Assembly: GCA_019638235.1 (NCBI GenBank)
Contig: JAHBUE010000002.1
Coordinates: forward strand, 186,001-250,000
Direction of reading: 5' to 3'
Source of the DNA: Cyclobacteriaceae bacterium
GTDB taxonomy: Bacteria > Bacteroidota > Bacteroidia > Cytophagales > Cyclobacteriaceae
Length of the DNA: 64,000 nt
Below the pieces are notes generated by a model. The model was given only the letters and a program-made list of their open reading frames with translations, had not been told where the DNA came from and did no database searches. Below are positions 50,854 to 60,142 of this stretch, in pieces. Made by a program: the position numbers and the translations under genes. Every line of letters starts with the position of its first letter. The stretch's first letter is position 1.

Positions 50854-52338
50854 CTATTTGGTATAAAGTTTCTTCGCTTCGGCTTCAAATTTATCGCCTG
50901 CTTTCCAAACGGGTGCTGCCGGGTTGCTGGCAAGTAACACATTGGCGTAAACGTAAGCCCTGAAGTATTTTATAAGATAATCAAAATCCAATGAGCCAAC
51001 TTCATCAGCCGGTTGGTGATAATACTTCAACAGGTCGGCATCAAAGGCTTTGGTTCCGGGAGCAAATGTAATGGCAGGCACACCCTTCACGGCAAAGTTA
51101 TAGTTGTCGGAGCGCTCAAACAGGTTTTGTTCAGGAACAGGGTCAACCGCAGCTTTCAACCCAAATGCCTGGCAGGCCTTTGAAAGGTCGGCTTCGGCTG
51201 TGGTGCGCTCCATGCCTATAATGGTTGCCATCGTTACATCATTATAGCCAGCACCATCGCAATTAAAATTAAACACGGTTTTATTGAGCGGAACCAACGG
51301 GTTGTCTGCATAATACTTACTTCCCAGCAATCCTTTTTCTTCACCTGTTAAGGCAATAAACAATACCGAACGTTTTGGCGGATATTGCGACAGGTATTTT
51401 GCAGTAGAAATCAATCCTACCACGCCAATCGCATTATCGCGTGCTCCATTGAAAATTGAATCCTTATCGGGTTGTGCATTTTTTTGAACGCCTACGTGGT
51501 CAAGGTGCGCAGAAACAATCAGGTACTCGCCTCTTAACTTAGGGTCGGTGCCTTCAATCATGCCCACAACATTGCGCGAAGGCACGTCAACTTTTTTTAC
51601 ACCTTCAACAGTAAGCGCTCCGCTCAACGCTTCTTCCCTGATTTTTTTCAGGCTTTCAGTATCACTGTCTTTCAGCCAAATATGCGGAACGGAGCCATTA
51701 CCAGATTTTACTTTCATGGTAACATTACCGGCAAAGTAGTTTACTAATGCAGGCCAGGGAATTTGGGGTGAAGCAAAAATTTCTATCAAGCCGGCTGCAC
51801 CTGCTTTTGTAGCGTCTTTATATTTATCACCCGATGCCGCAAAGATTGCCATCGGGTTACCGCCTGCATCTTTCGTGCCTGCCAATGCAATTACAAGTTT
51901 ACCTTTAACATTTATCTTTTCAAGTTCTTCGGCTGAACCGTATCCGGCATACACAACATCGCCTTTCCAGTTTGTATTTTCACCTTCAAACAAAATAAAG
52001 TCGTCTTTGTATTTGAATACATCCGAACCCAACGTTAGCTGACCGCCTGTTGCCGGGTGCGAATTTTGCAACGGCACGGACTGAAAATAACCGGTTAATC
52101 CCGGGGCGGGCTTCAACCCGAAAATTTTGTATTGTGCCGCCACATAGTTTGCAGCAATATCAAACTCTGGCGAGCCGGTATCGCGGCCACGCATTTCATC
52201 TGAAGCAAGGAACGTAAGGTGTGCCTCTACTTCGGACTTCGTAACTAATTTGGTTACTTCCGCTACGGGGTTTTTCTGGGCATAGGTTGCTACGCTGAGT
52301 AACAGAAAACAAACGAACAAGTGTTTTTTCAGTTTCAT
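50854..52338 (-). CDS. M28 family zinc aminopeptidase, copy 1
   Basis: A 494-residue secreted metallopeptidase: signal peptide (KKHLFVCFLLLSVATYAQ), a protease-associated domain insertion (about residues 110-240), and the M28 zinc site with IVSAHLDHVG, FNGARDNAIGVV, LTGEEKGLLGSKYYAD and NFNCDGAGY, plus the last His in LLKYYHQPADEVG. It is about 50% identical by eye to the next gene over its length, a tandem duplication. After the TAG stop the frame continues in phase for 13 more codons (EYETLTKKELLNK) to a second stop at 50812, suggesting a late nonsense change. Confidence 0.93.
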   Translation of the reverse strand: MKLKKHLFVCFLLLSVATYAQKNPVAEVTKLVTKSEVEAHLTFLASDEMRGRDTGSPEFDIAANYVAAQYKIFGLKPAPGLTGYFQSVPLQNSHPATGGQLTLGSDVFKYKDDFILFEGENTNWKGDVVYAGYGSAEELEKINVKGKLVIALAGTKDAGGNPMAIFAASGDKYKDATKAGAAGLIEIFASPQIPWPALVNYFAGNVTMKVKSGNGSVPHIWLKDSDTESLKKIREEALSGALTVEGVKKVDVPSRNVVGMIEGTDPKLRGEYLIVSAHLDHVGVQKNAQPDKDSIFNGARDNAIGVVGLISTAKYLSQYPPKRSVLFIALTGEEKGLLGSKYYADNPLVPLNKTVFNFNCDGAGYNDVTMATIIGMERTTAEADLSKACQAFGLKAAVDPVPEQNLFERSDNYNFAVKGVPAITFAPGTKAFDADLLKYYHQPADEVGSLDFDYLIKYFRAYVYANVLLASNPAAPVWKAGDKFEAEAKKLYTK

Positions 52339-52362
52339 AAAATATAGTGTATTAATTGGTGA

Positions 52363-53841
52363 TTAGTTTCGGTTATACAGTTTCTTTCCGGCCACTTCAT
52401 ACTTATCTCCTTTTATCCAAAACGGAGAAGCCGGTTCGTTGGAAAGCAATGTTACGGCATGAACAAATGTGCGATAGAATTTTGTAAGATACTCAAAGTC
52501 GAGTGTTGATACTTCATCAGCCTGCCGGTGATAATATTTTCTTATTTCATCGTCCATCTTAGCCAAACCGGGCTGAAGTTTTATAGCTGGTATGCCTTTG
52601 GAAGCAAACGAAACCTGGTCGGAGCGGTCATAAAAGCCCTCTTTCGGGTCGGGATCTCCGCCCAGGCCAAGCCCAAATGGTTTTATAGCTTTTTTAAGCA
52701 CATCATCGGTAGTGGTGCGACCAAGGCTAATGCTTGTTATGATTGTTTTATCATTATATCCTACACCATCGCAATTAATGTTCAACACATGCTTCTCTAA
52801 TGGTACAAGCGGATGCTCGGCATACCAGCGACTTCCCAGCAATCCTTTTTCTTCTGACGTTACCGCTACCAGCAACACAGAACGTTTAGTTGGATACTGC
52901 GAAAGATACTTTGCGGTTTGCAGCAAGGCTACCGTGCCGAGGGCGTTGTCGCGTGCGCCATTAAAAATTGAATCCTGGCTGCCGGATGACGGTTTACCCA
53001 CGCCAATATGGTCGTAGTGTGCGGTAACAATTACATATTCGTTTTTCAATTTCGCATCCGTTCCTTCTATAAGGCCAACAACATTTCTTCCGTCAATCAA
53101 TTCGCGTTTCAATCCTTTAATTTCAAGTTTGCCTGCATACTGGTTGCCTTCTTTAAAGCTGATATTTTTTACATCGGCAGGCTTGAGCCATACATGCGGT
53201 ATGGTTGAATCACCGGATTTAATACCCCATCGGGGTGCACCCATGAAAAAATTTGCAAGTGCCGGAAACGGAAACTGCGAAAGTGTTAGCACCTCCACAA
53301 GTCCGGCACCGCCACGCGCTTTCACATCGGCATATTTAGTTGTGCTGGCGCTGAAAACCTTGTTTACATTGTCGGCATCTTTTGAGCCTGCCAATGCCAA
53401 CACCATTTTTCCTGCAATATTCAGTTTGTCTAATTCTTCGGCCGAGCCGTAACCCACATACACAAACTCGCCCTGCCACGAAATTTCCGAACCATCAAGA
53501 ACGATAAGACTCTCTTTCACAATAAAGCTTTCATCACCAATTGAGGCGGACGCATCTTTTGCCGGGGTGAACCGTTCAAGGTCAACCGGCTGAAAATACT
53601 GCTCTGCACCGGGTACAGTTTTTAATCCGTACTGACGGAAATAATTAGCAATGTAATTACCTGCAATTTTTAACTCTGGCGATCCGGTATCGCGACCCCG
53701 CATTTCATCGGCAGCCAAAAATGTAAGGTGCGCCTCTGTTTCCTGTTGGTTAATAATCCTGTTTATTTCTGCAACCGGGTTTTTCTGCCCCCAACCTGCA
53801 AGGGAGAAAATCATCCCCATCAAAAACAACGCTTTTCTCAT
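52363..53841 (-). CDS. M28 family zinc aminopeptidase, copy 2
   Basis: A 492-residue paralogue of the neighbouring gene, 24 nt upstream of it on the same strand: signal peptide (RKALFLMGMIFSLAGWGQ), protease-associated insertion and zinc-site motifs IVTAHYDHIG, FNGARDNALGTV, VTSEEKGLLGSRWYAE, NINCDGVGY and IRKYYHRQADEVS. Both are probably periplasmic or secreted aminopeptidases used in protein degradation. A TATATTTA -7-like box precedes the start. Catalytic residues are intact in both copies. Confidence 0.93.
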   Translation of the reverse strand: MRKALFLMGMIFSLAGWGQKNPVAEINRIINQQETEAHLTFLAADEMRGRDTGSPELKIAGNYIANYFRQYGLKTVPGAEQYFQPVDLERFTPAKDASASIGDESFIVKESLIVLDGSEISWQGEFVYVGYGSAEELDKLNIAGKMVLALAGSKDADNVNKVFSASTTKYADVKARGGAGLVEVLTLSQFPFPALANFFMGAPRWGIKSGDSTIPHVWLKPADVKNISFKEGNQYAGKLEIKGLKRELIDGRNVVGLIEGTDAKLKNEYVIVTAHYDHIGVGKPSSGSQDSIFNGARDNALGTVALLQTAKYLSQYPTKRSVLLVAVTSEEKGLLGSRWYAEHPLVPLEKHVLNINCDGVGYNDKTIITSISLGRTTTDDVLKKAIKPFGLGLGGDPDPKEGFYDRSDQVSFASKGIPAIKLQPGLAKMDDEIRKYYHRQADEVSTLDFEYLTKFYRTFVHAVTLLSNEPASPFWIKGDKYEVAGKKLYNRN

Positions 53842-53896
53842 ACAATAGACTTAAATGAATTTTTTAAATATACCGGAAGCGGAGCAAACCGGCTAA

Positions 53897-53934
53897 TAAA
53901 AAAAGCGGAAAACCAGTAAGGCTCCCCGCTTTTT
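53897..53934 (-). terminator. Intrinsic terminator after glnN
   Basis: On the minus strand AAAAAGCGGGGA (53934-53923) pairs with TTTCCGCTTTTT (53911-53900) with two G-U pairs, followed by a run of T. It lies 24 nt after the glnN stop. Confidence 0.75.
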
Positions 53935-53957
53935 CGTCTTAGGTTTAGGTTAATACC

Positions 53958-56120
53958 TTAACGAAGGAACAAAAGTTCCCTGTATTTTACAAGTGGCCAA
54001 TCCTCATTATCCACTAAAAGTTCGAGTTTATCCACAGCATCGCGGATTTCCTCGAAATATTTTTCTTTTACATCATCGCAATAGGCCAGGGCGCGCTTAT
54101 GCGTATCGGCAATTTTATTGATACGCTTTCGCTCTTCAATCATATCGTGTACCCCGGTTTTAATGATATTAATAAGCCTTGTAATATCCTTAATGGTTTG
54201 AATAACCGGTTTATTATCAATACCCAACTCTTTTAATCCATTGGCATTTGCAATCAGTTTGTTCTGATATGCCGTAGCGGTTGGCACAATATGGTTTATA
54301 GCCAGGTCGCCAATTACGCGCGACTCAATTTGCACCCGTTTAATATATGCCTCCAGGCGAATTTCGTTGCGGGCTTCTAACTCGGCACGTGTTAATACAC
54401 TATGACGTTCGTACATAGCTACCGATTTTTCGGAAAGGTAGGCATCAAGCGCGCGGGGTGTGTTCTTAACGTTTCCAAGCTTGCGTTTGGCGGCATCTTT
54501 CACCCATCCATCCGAATAGCCATCGCCTTCAAAGCGTATATCTTTTGATTCTTTAATGTATTTGCGCAGCACATTAACGATAGCCAGCCGCTTTTCTACT
54601 CCTTTGTCGATTTCTTTCGTAACCGCTTCATGAAATTTTGTTAGCTGGTCAGCCACAATCAGGTTCAGGGGCGTCATCGGAACAGCGCAGTTATCGCTTC
54701 CGCCAACTGCCCGGAACTCAAACTTATTTCCCGTAAAGGCAAACGGAGAAGTACGGTTACGGTCGGTAGCATCGAGGATGATTTCCGGTATCTGGTCGAT
54801 GCCGAGTTTCATGTACATATTATCCCCTTTCTCAATCTTCACGTTTCCTTTCTTCTCTAATTCATCCAACACAGCCGACATCTGCGAACCGATAAAGACA
54901 GACATAATAGCCGGGGGCGCTTCGTTGGCACCAAGCCGGAAATCATTACCGGCACTTGCAATACTGGCACGCAGCAAATCTGCATGTTCGTGCACGGCCT
55001 TTATGGTGTTTACAAAAAACGTGAGGAACATGAGGTTATCGCGGGCGCTGCTGGAAGGCGCAAACAGGTTAACACCCGTGTCGGTAATCAACGACCAGTT
55101 GTTGTGCTTACCCGTTCCGTTCAACCCGGCAAAAGGTTTTTCATGGAACAACACCCTGAGGTTATGCCGTTCGGCTACACGTCCCATTACGTCCATTAAT
55201 AATTGGTTGTGGTCGTTGGCCACGTTTACTTCTTCAAACAAGGGCGCTACTTCAAACTGGCTTGGCGCCACTTCATTATGGCGCGTACGCAAGGGTATGC
55301 CCAGCCTCCATGCTTCGTACTCAAACTCTTTCATGAAGTCGTAAATACGTGACGGAATGGAACCAAAGTAATGGTCTTCCATTTGCTGACCGCGTGCAGG
55401 CGAATGACCAAATACAGAACGCCCTGCCATTACCAAATCGGGGCGGGCGTGGAAAAGCCCTTTATCAATTACAAAATATTCCTGTTCGCACCCTAAGGAT
55501 GCATTAACTTCCTGAACATCTTTATCAAAAAACTGGGCAACCTTAGTTGCCGCAATGTTAACAGCCTTCAATGCTTTTAACAATGGGCCTTTGGCATCCA
55601 ATGTTTCGCCTGTGTAGGAAACGAAAACAGTAGGAATACAAAGTGTTTTGCTGTACAAAAACATGGGCGAGGTAGGGTCCCAGGCCGTATAGCCGCGTGC
55701 CTCAAACGTGGTGCGGATTCCCCCGCTTGGAAAAGAGGAAGCATCAGGCTCTTGTTGCACCAATTCACTGCCTTTAAATTTTTCAATACCCGCCAAGGCA
55801 TCAAAAAACGAATCGTGTTTTTCGGCAGTGCCTCCTGTAAGGGGCTGAAACCAGTGTGTAAAGTGCGTAGCGCCTTTGGAAATCGCCCAGCTTTTTGCTG
55901 CCGAGGCTACCGCATCGGCTGTATCCTCATCAATTTTTTCGTGGTTTTTAATTGCCTGGCTTACCTTCTTATAAACCGAAGGCGACAGGGATGCCCGCAT
56001 CTGGTCCATAGTAAAAACCATCTCGCCAAAGAAATCGGAGATTTTGGGAGTGGGTAAATCCATGTGCATACGGGGCTGGTCGTTGAGCCGTTTGAGTGCT
56101 TCAAATCGTAAATGGGCCAT
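53958..56120 (-). CDS. glnN: Glutamine synthetase type III
   Basis: Assimilates ammonium into glutamine with ATP. The start at 56120 (MAHLRFEALKRLNDQPRM) gives 720 residues, right for the GlnN/GSIII class (about 700-730), which is far longer than GSI. Visible class motifs: FTHWFQPLTGGTAEKHDSF, RTRHNEVAPSQFEVAPLFE, GLNGTGKHNNWSL, FRAVGGSDNCAVPMTPLN and DATDRNRTSPFAFTGNKFEFR (catalytic loop). A further in-frame Met 11 codons upstream is less likely since it would overlap the promoter. Control is suggested by the palindrome and repeats upstream. It is the main ammonium-assimilation enzyme seen in the window. Confidence 0.95.
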   Translation of the reverse strand: MAHLRFEALKRLNDQPRMHMDLPTPKISDFFGEMVFTMDQMRASLSPSVYKKVSQAIKNHEKIDEDTADAVASAAKSWAISKGATHFTHWFQPLTGGTAEKHDSFFDALAGIEKFKGSELVQQEPDASSFPSGGIRTTFEARGYTAWDPTSPMFLYSKTLCIPTVFVSYTGETLDAKGPLLKALKAVNIAATKVAQFFDKDVQEVNASLGCEQEYFVIDKGLFHARPDLVMAGRSVFGHSPARGQQMEDHYFGSIPSRIYDFMKEFEYEAWRLGIPLRTRHNEVAPSQFEVAPLFEEVNVANDHNQLLMDVMGRVAERHNLRVLFHEKPFAGLNGTGKHNNWSLITDTGVNLFAPSSSARDNLMFLTFFVNTIKAVHEHADLLRASIASAGNDFRLGANEAPPAIMSVFIGSQMSAVLDELEKKGNVKIEKGDNMYMKLGIDQIPEIILDATDRNRTSPFAFTGNKFEFRAVGGSDNCAVPMTPLNLIVADQLTKFHEAVTKEIDKGVEKRLAIVNVLRKYIKESKDIRFEGDGYSDGWVKDAAKRKLGNVKNTPRALDAYLSEKSVAMYERHSVLTRAELEARNEIRLEAYIKRVQIESRVIGDLAINHIVPTATAYQNKLIANANGLKELGIDNKPVIQTIKDITRLINIIKTGVHDMIEERKRINKIADTHKRALAYCDDVKEKYFEEIRDAVDKLELLVDNEDWPLVKYRELLFLR

Positions 56121-56150
56121 AGTGGTTGTTTTTTGAGTAAAATATGGCGC

Positions 56151-56250
56151 CAAAGGTATATATTTTTAATAAACAGGTATAAATTTTACCCTGTATTGAT
56201 AAAAAAATATACCCTATTACTATTAATGGATAATTTTAGACCCTATTGAG
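56151..56250 (-). promoter_or_regulatory. glnN promoter with operator-like palindrome and ACCCTATT repeats
   Basis: TACCTTTG on the minus strand (56158-56151) is an exact -7 box, 31 nt before the ATG. A 22-bp imperfect palindrome (ACAGGTATAAATTTTACCCT..., 56173-56194) covers the expected -33 position, and ACCCTGTATTGAT (56188), ACCCTATTAC (56211) and ACCCTATTGAG (56240) repeat upstream at 23 and 29 nt spacing. Together these look like regulator-binding sites for nitrogen control; the regulator is unknown. Confidence 0.55.
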
Positions 56251-56262
56251 ATAAAAAAGTAA

Positions 56263-56293
56263 TAAAAAATGCCGGTTTAAGAGCCGGCATTTT
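56263..56293 (-). terminator. Intrinsic terminator after the GIN-domain gene
   Basis: AAAATGCCGG (56266-56275) and CCGGCATTTT (56284-56293) are exact inverse complements around an 8-nt loop; read on the minus strand a TTTTTTATT tract follows. It lies 22 nt after the stop of the gene at 56316-56996. Confidence 0.85.
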
Positions 56294-56315
56294 ACTTTAA
56301 GATATATCAAATGCT

Positions 56316-56996
56316 TTAACTCGATTTTCTTACAGAACCTCCGCTGCTCGAATTGGTATTTGTTTTCATGGGGCTGCCACGATACCGGATATCGGCCCCG
56401 CTGCTGGCACGCGCATCTATTTTCTGGGTTACACTTACCCGTATGGAGCCTGCACTGCTGGCACCTGCCGTAACTTCTTCGGCTTCCAGGTCGTAGGCAT
56501 CAATTTCGCCTGCGCTGCTGGCTTCAAGGTTTGCTATTTTAGCCTTGCCCGTCAATTCAACTTCGCCAGCGCTCGAAACACCTACATCAAGCCGCTCGGT
56601 ATCTATATTGATTTCAACCGAACCGGCACTGGAGGCGCTTATGGACATGGAGCGTGTACGGATGGCGCCTTCCCCATAAATACTGGCAGCCGAACTGACG
56701 GAAAGCTTCGACAACTCTATGTATGTAACATACACTTTTACCGTTCTTGACCGATTGTAGCGGCCTTCCGCCATGTGAATTTTCAGGTAATCGCCCGATA
56801 CTTCGGTAATTACGTTCTTGACATCCGTGCCCGATACCTCAACCCGCACGCTTTCGCTGTTGCCTTTTTTAAGGTATACATCAATACCGGCAGACGCCTT
56901 TACGCCTTTAAACGATCGTACATTCCGTGTTTCAGTTTGCTGCGCAAACAGAAATGTTGTGGACATCAGGAGCAATAAAATCCAGCGCATTCTCAT
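56316..56996 (-). CDS. Secreted GIN-domain (DUF2807) protein
   Basis: A 226-residue protein with a signal peptide (MRWILLLLMSTTFLFAQQ) and one DUF2807/putative auto-transporter adhesin head GIN domain: RNVRSFKGVKASAGIDVYLKKGNSESVRVEVSG, followed by regular SSAGS/SSAGE strands (SISASSAGSVEIN, VGVSSAGEVEL, LEASSAGEIDAY, AGASSAGSIRV) typical of a right-handed beta-helix. The function is unknown, probably in the cell envelope. MRMRW gives two possible starts (56996 and 56990). Confidence 0.88.
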   Translation of the reverse strand: MRMRWILLLLMSTTFLFAQQTETRNVRSFKGVKASAGIDVYLKKGNSESVRVEVSGTDVKNVITEVSGDYLKIHMAEGRYNRSRTVKVYVTYIELSKLSVSSAASIYGEGAIRTRSMSISASSAGSVEINIDTERLDVGVSSAGEVELTGKAKIANLEASSAGEIDAYDLEAEEVTAGASSAGSIRVSVTQKIDARASSGADIRYRGSPMKTNTNSSSGGSVRKSS

Positions 56997-57133
56997 GTTA
57001 TTTCATGTTTGTTTTAAAGACAAGACGCCAATCCAAGGGTTGCATAAACACCTAATTCGGCCTGATTTTTTTGCAAGTGTATCAAAACATTGTAATTTTC
57101 GCTATATTTCAATGATTTAAAACCAGGTTACCA

Positions 57134-57538
57134 ATGCAATTCAACAAGAAAGCAGAACTTAACGTTTTGATCAATTTAGCTGCCAGTGATAGCAAAATTG
57201 AAGAAAAAGAGTCTAAGCTTATCCACATGGTCGGTAAGGCTAACGGATTAAGTACGGAAGAGATCCAGGAAATGATCAATAAGCCCCAACCCATAGGTGA
57301 TTTGAGTGCCATGACCAATGATGAGAAATTCGCGCACCTTTATCACCTCATACAAATGATGAAAATGGATGGGCAGGTATTCAGGAGTGAGATTATTTTT
57401 TGCGAATCCATTGCCGAAAAATTAGGATACAAGAAATCGGTTGTTGGCGAACTCTCCCAGCACATTTACAGCGATCCTTCCATTACAGCCGACCGCAATA
57501 TGCTGAGGCAAAAGGCGGATAAATTCATCCGCGACTAA
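57134..57538 (+). CDS. TerB-like helical protein
   Basis: A 134-residue all-helical protein with the TerB/DjlA-type pattern: NVLINLAASDSKIEEKESKLIHMVGKANGLS, then FAHLYHLIQMMKMDGQVFRSEIIFCESIAEKLGY, with acidic metal-like loops (ASDSKIEEKE, KMDGQ). TerB-like domains occur in tellurite-resistance and stress proteins, but no other ter gene is nearby, so the function is open. No signal peptide. It stands alone, divergent from the GIN gene and convergent with the amidohydrolase. Confidence 0.7.
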   Translation: MQFNKKAELNVLINLAASDSKIEEKESKLIHMVGKANGLSTEEIQEMINKPQPIGDLSAMTNDEKFAHLYHLIQMMKMDGQVFRSEIIFCESIAEKLGYKKSVVGELSQHIYSDPSITADRNMLRQKADKFIRD

Positions 57539-57558
57539 TTCAACCAAATTCTTATCAC

Positions 57559-57588
57559 AAAAAATCCCGGCACCGACCGGGATTTTTT
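57559..57588. terminator. Bidirectional intrinsic terminator
   Basis: AAAAAATCCCGG (57559-57570) and CCGGGATTTTTT (57577-57588) are exact inverse complements with loop CACCGA. It serves both the TerB-like gene and the convergent amidohydrolase gene. Confidence 0.9.
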
Positions 57589-57616
57589 GATTCAACCAGT
57601 TTTTCGGTTTCGCGTT

Positions 57617-59326
57617 TTATTTCCGGTAAACGATTTTGCCTCCCACAATAGTCATGGCAACTTCGGCTTTCAGAATATCCATTTCGTCCGCCTCCATTAT
57701 GTTCCCGGTAAACACAACCAAATCGGCAAGTTTACCTTTTTCTATCGAGCCTTTAACTTTTTCTTCAAAGGCGCCATAGGCGGCATCTAACGTATATGAA
57801 CGCAAAGCCTGCGCACGAGTCATTTTTTCTTCCGGTTCAAAGCCGCCTTCGGGTTCGCCTGCTAATGTTTTACGCGATACCGAAGCATAAAAGCTGGGTA
57901 TGGGGTTGAGTGGCTCAACCGGTGCATCGGTTCCGTTCACCACAACTGCCCCACTCTTCAACAGCGATTGCCACATATACGCGCCTTCTACAATTCGCTT
58001 CTCCCCCAACCGTTCAATGGCCCAGGGCCGGTCGCTCGACATGTGGATAGCCTGCATGGCGGGGATAACACCTAACTGACCAAAGCGCGGAATATCATCC
58101 GGGTGAAGGTGCTGCGCATGTTCAATTCTAAACCTGTGGTCTTTTACACCGGGGTTTTCATTTATGGCTTGTTCATAACGATTTAATATTTCCTGATTTG
58201 CCCTGTCGCCAATAGCGTGTGAACAAACCTGGAAGCCCGACTTTAGCGCCTGGCGCGAAACAGACAACACCGAATCCATCGGGAAAGTAGCCATCCCAAA
58301 AAAATCAGGCCGGTCGGTGTAAGGCTCAAGCAACCACGCACCACGCGAGCCTAAGGCGCCATCACAATTCAGTTTTACCGAACGAATGGTAAGCAAATTA
58401 TCAGGGTCTATTTCGGGCCCTTTACTGAACCACTCGTGCATCGATTTACTATCCCAACCGGAAAGCATTACATACAAACGAACACCCAGCTTGCCTTCGT
58501 TCTTAAATTGTTTAAACAACTCAATACTTTCGCGCGAAACCCCGGCATCGTGAAAACTGGTAATGCCGTTGCGCCAACACGCCTGGATAGCTAATGTTAA
58601 TGCCTCCACAGCTTGCGAATTTTCATCCTGTTGTATGTGCCTTGAGATTATTCCCATAGCGCGTTCGTTGAAAATACCCGTTGGGTTTCCCATCTCATCG
58701 CGGATAATCTCCCCGCCCTCTTCCGAGTATTCTTTTAGCACCTCAACCGACAGTTGATTTACGCCTGCCACTTCCATAGCCTTTGCATTGGCCATAGCGG
58801 CATGACCGCTTGCATGATATAAATAAACAGGATTATTGGGTGAAGCCTCACTTAACAGATGATGAGTCTGAAAGCCTTTAATCATTTTACCGGGCTTCAC
58901 GTCCCATTTATCCTGATGCCAACCACGACCAATAACCCACTGACCGGGCTGAACTTTTACGACAGCTTCTTTTACCTTATCAACTAATTCTTCATAACTC
59001 TTTACATACATCAGGTCGAGGTTAAGCTCGTTATACCCCACACCCATAAAGTGCCCATGCCCTTCAATAAAGCCCGGGGTCATGGTTTTTCCTTCCAGGT
59101 CAATTACTTCAGTATTCGCACCAATATATTTCCGTGCTTCAGTTTCCTTTCCGGTAAATTCAATTTTATCGCCTGTAATCACTACGGCCTCTACAATGGG
59201 TTGGTCATCGTTTACCGTATAGATTGTTCCTCCGAGGATAACCTTATCGGCCGGTTTTACCGAAGGGCCACACGAAAGCAACAGGGAAAAGACTCCCAAC
59301 AAGAACAAAGCATACAAGTATTTCAT
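57617..59326 (-). CDS. YtcJ-like amidohydrolase lipoprotein
   Basis: A 569-residue amidohydrolase of the YtcJ/amidohydro_3 type with a lipobox (LLGVFSLLLSCGPS), so it is probably anchored in the envelope. The metal-site motif GFIEGHGHFMGVG, the CSHAIGDRANQEILN and RIEHAQHLHPDD segments, VVNGTDAPVEPLNPI and the C-terminal LADLVVFTGNIM beta domain are all visible. Substrates of this group are poorly known. It is convergent with the TerB-like gene and divergent from the next barrel gene. Confidence 0.9.
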   Translation of the reverse strand: MKYLYALFLLGVFSLLLSCGPSVKPADKVILGGTIYTVNDDQPIVEAVVITGDKIEFTGKETEARKYIGANTEVIDLEGKTMTPGFIEGHGHFMGVGYNELNLDLMYVKSYEELVDKVKEAVVKVQPGQWVIGRGWHQDKWDVKPGKMIKGFQTHHLLSEASPNNPVYLYHASGHAAMANAKAMEVAGVNQLSVEVLKEYSEEGGEIIRDEMGNPTGIFNERAMGIISRHIQQDENSQAVEALTLAIQACWRNGITSFHDAGVSRESIELFKQFKNEGKLGVRLYVMLSGWDSKSMHEWFSKGPEIDPDNLLTIRSVKLNCDGALGSRGAWLLEPYTDRPDFFGMATFPMDSVLSVSRQALKSGFQVCSHAIGDRANQEILNRYEQAINENPGVKDHRFRIEHAQHLHPDDIPRFGQLGVIPAMQAIHMSSDRPWAIERLGEKRIVEGAYMWQSLLKSGAVVVNGTDAPVEPLNPIPSFYASVSRKTLAGEPEGGFEPEEKMTRAQALRSYTLDAAYGAFEEKVKGSIEKGKLADLVVFTGNIMEADEMDILKAEVAMTIVGGKIVYRK

Positions 59327-59387
59327 AGATTTAGCATTAATCGGTGGCTTAATGTTACATATATTTTACCTGAAAAATAAGCGGGCT

Positions 59388-59395
59388 TATCTTAG
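59388..59395 (+). promoter_or_regulatory. Candidate -7 box (TATCTTAG) before the barrel gene
   Basis: TATCTTAG differs from TAnnTTTG at one base and lies 33 nt before the ATG at 59429. Weak. Confidence 0.3.
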
Positions 59396-59428
59396 CGGTT
59401 TGGTTGTAAATAATTAAAAAAATAAACA

Positions 59429-60139
59429 ATGCGTACATTTTTTGGCCTTATGCTGATTATCCTGTTGAGTGTTTCAGCACGTGCACAGGATTTTGGACTT
59501 TCTTTCTCCTACTTCATTCCGAAGAACGGGTATTTTTCAACACCGATAAGCCCGTTTTCTGTTCGTGGTGTTGGCTTTAACCTTACCAACTTTTTGGCTG
59601 TGGAAACGGGAGCATCATTATACCGTATGAGCGGGTTGAATGTGAAAGATCTGCCGTTTGAAACCAGGCAACCGCTTGTCGGCCCAAACTTTACTATTTT
59701 CATTCCGGCAGAATTGGTGCTGGAATTAAAGGGCAACAATGTGCAGTTCGATATTAAAGGAGGAGGATTTTTCTTTTACGGTTTCGATCAGAAAATCAAC
59801 TATGGAAACATGGATCGCGTCATGCGAACATATTATATGCAGGAGGTACTTAATGCCGACCTGACTTACGAAAACAAACCGGGGTTTGGCTATCATGCCG
59901 GTGCCGAGTTAACCGTTTACGTTACCAACCAGGTGGGGGTTTCTATTGAGTGCAACTACTTAGTGGGGCAATCAAAGTTTCCGCTTGCGGGGAGTTATAC
60001 TGCCGGAACAGGAAATGCCGTTACTACTGTTGACGTTGACTACCCCGATGCAAAAATTGACCTTACCGGCCTGGAGTTTTCCATAGGGTTAATCTTCAGT
60101 TCGGGCGGGGGTTCGTCACCGAAGAAGAGGAGGAGATAG
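59429..60139 (+). CDS. Outer-membrane beta-barrel-like protein, unknown
   Basis: A 236-residue protein with signal peptide (RTFFGLMLIILLSVSARAQ), followed by strands such as FGLSFSYFIPKNGYFSTPISPFSVRGVGFNLT, YHAGAELTVYVTNQVGVSIECNYLVG and FSIGLIFSSGGG. This is a barrel pattern, but the extreme C-terminus GGGSSPKKRRR is basic and not a usual barrel end, so a periplasmic tail or different fold is possible. No family recognised. Confidence 0.55.
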   Translation: MRTFFGLMLIILLSVSARAQDFGLSFSYFIPKNGYFSTPISPFSVRGVGFNLTNFLAVETGASLYRMSGLNVKDLPFETRQPLVGPNFTIFIPAELVLELKGNNVQFDIKGGGFFFYGFDQKINYGNMDRVMRTYYMQEVLNADLTYENKPGFGYHAGAELTVYVTNQVGVSIECNYLVGQSKFPLAGSYTAGTGNAVTTVDVDYPDAKIDLTGLEFSIGLIFSSGGGSSPKKRRR

Positions 60140-60142
60140 TGT

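Noticed and set aside
56121..56153. Upstream start of glutamine synthetase at 56153
   Set aside because: It would overlap the -7 box at 56151-56158; MAHLRFEALKRL fits the family start.
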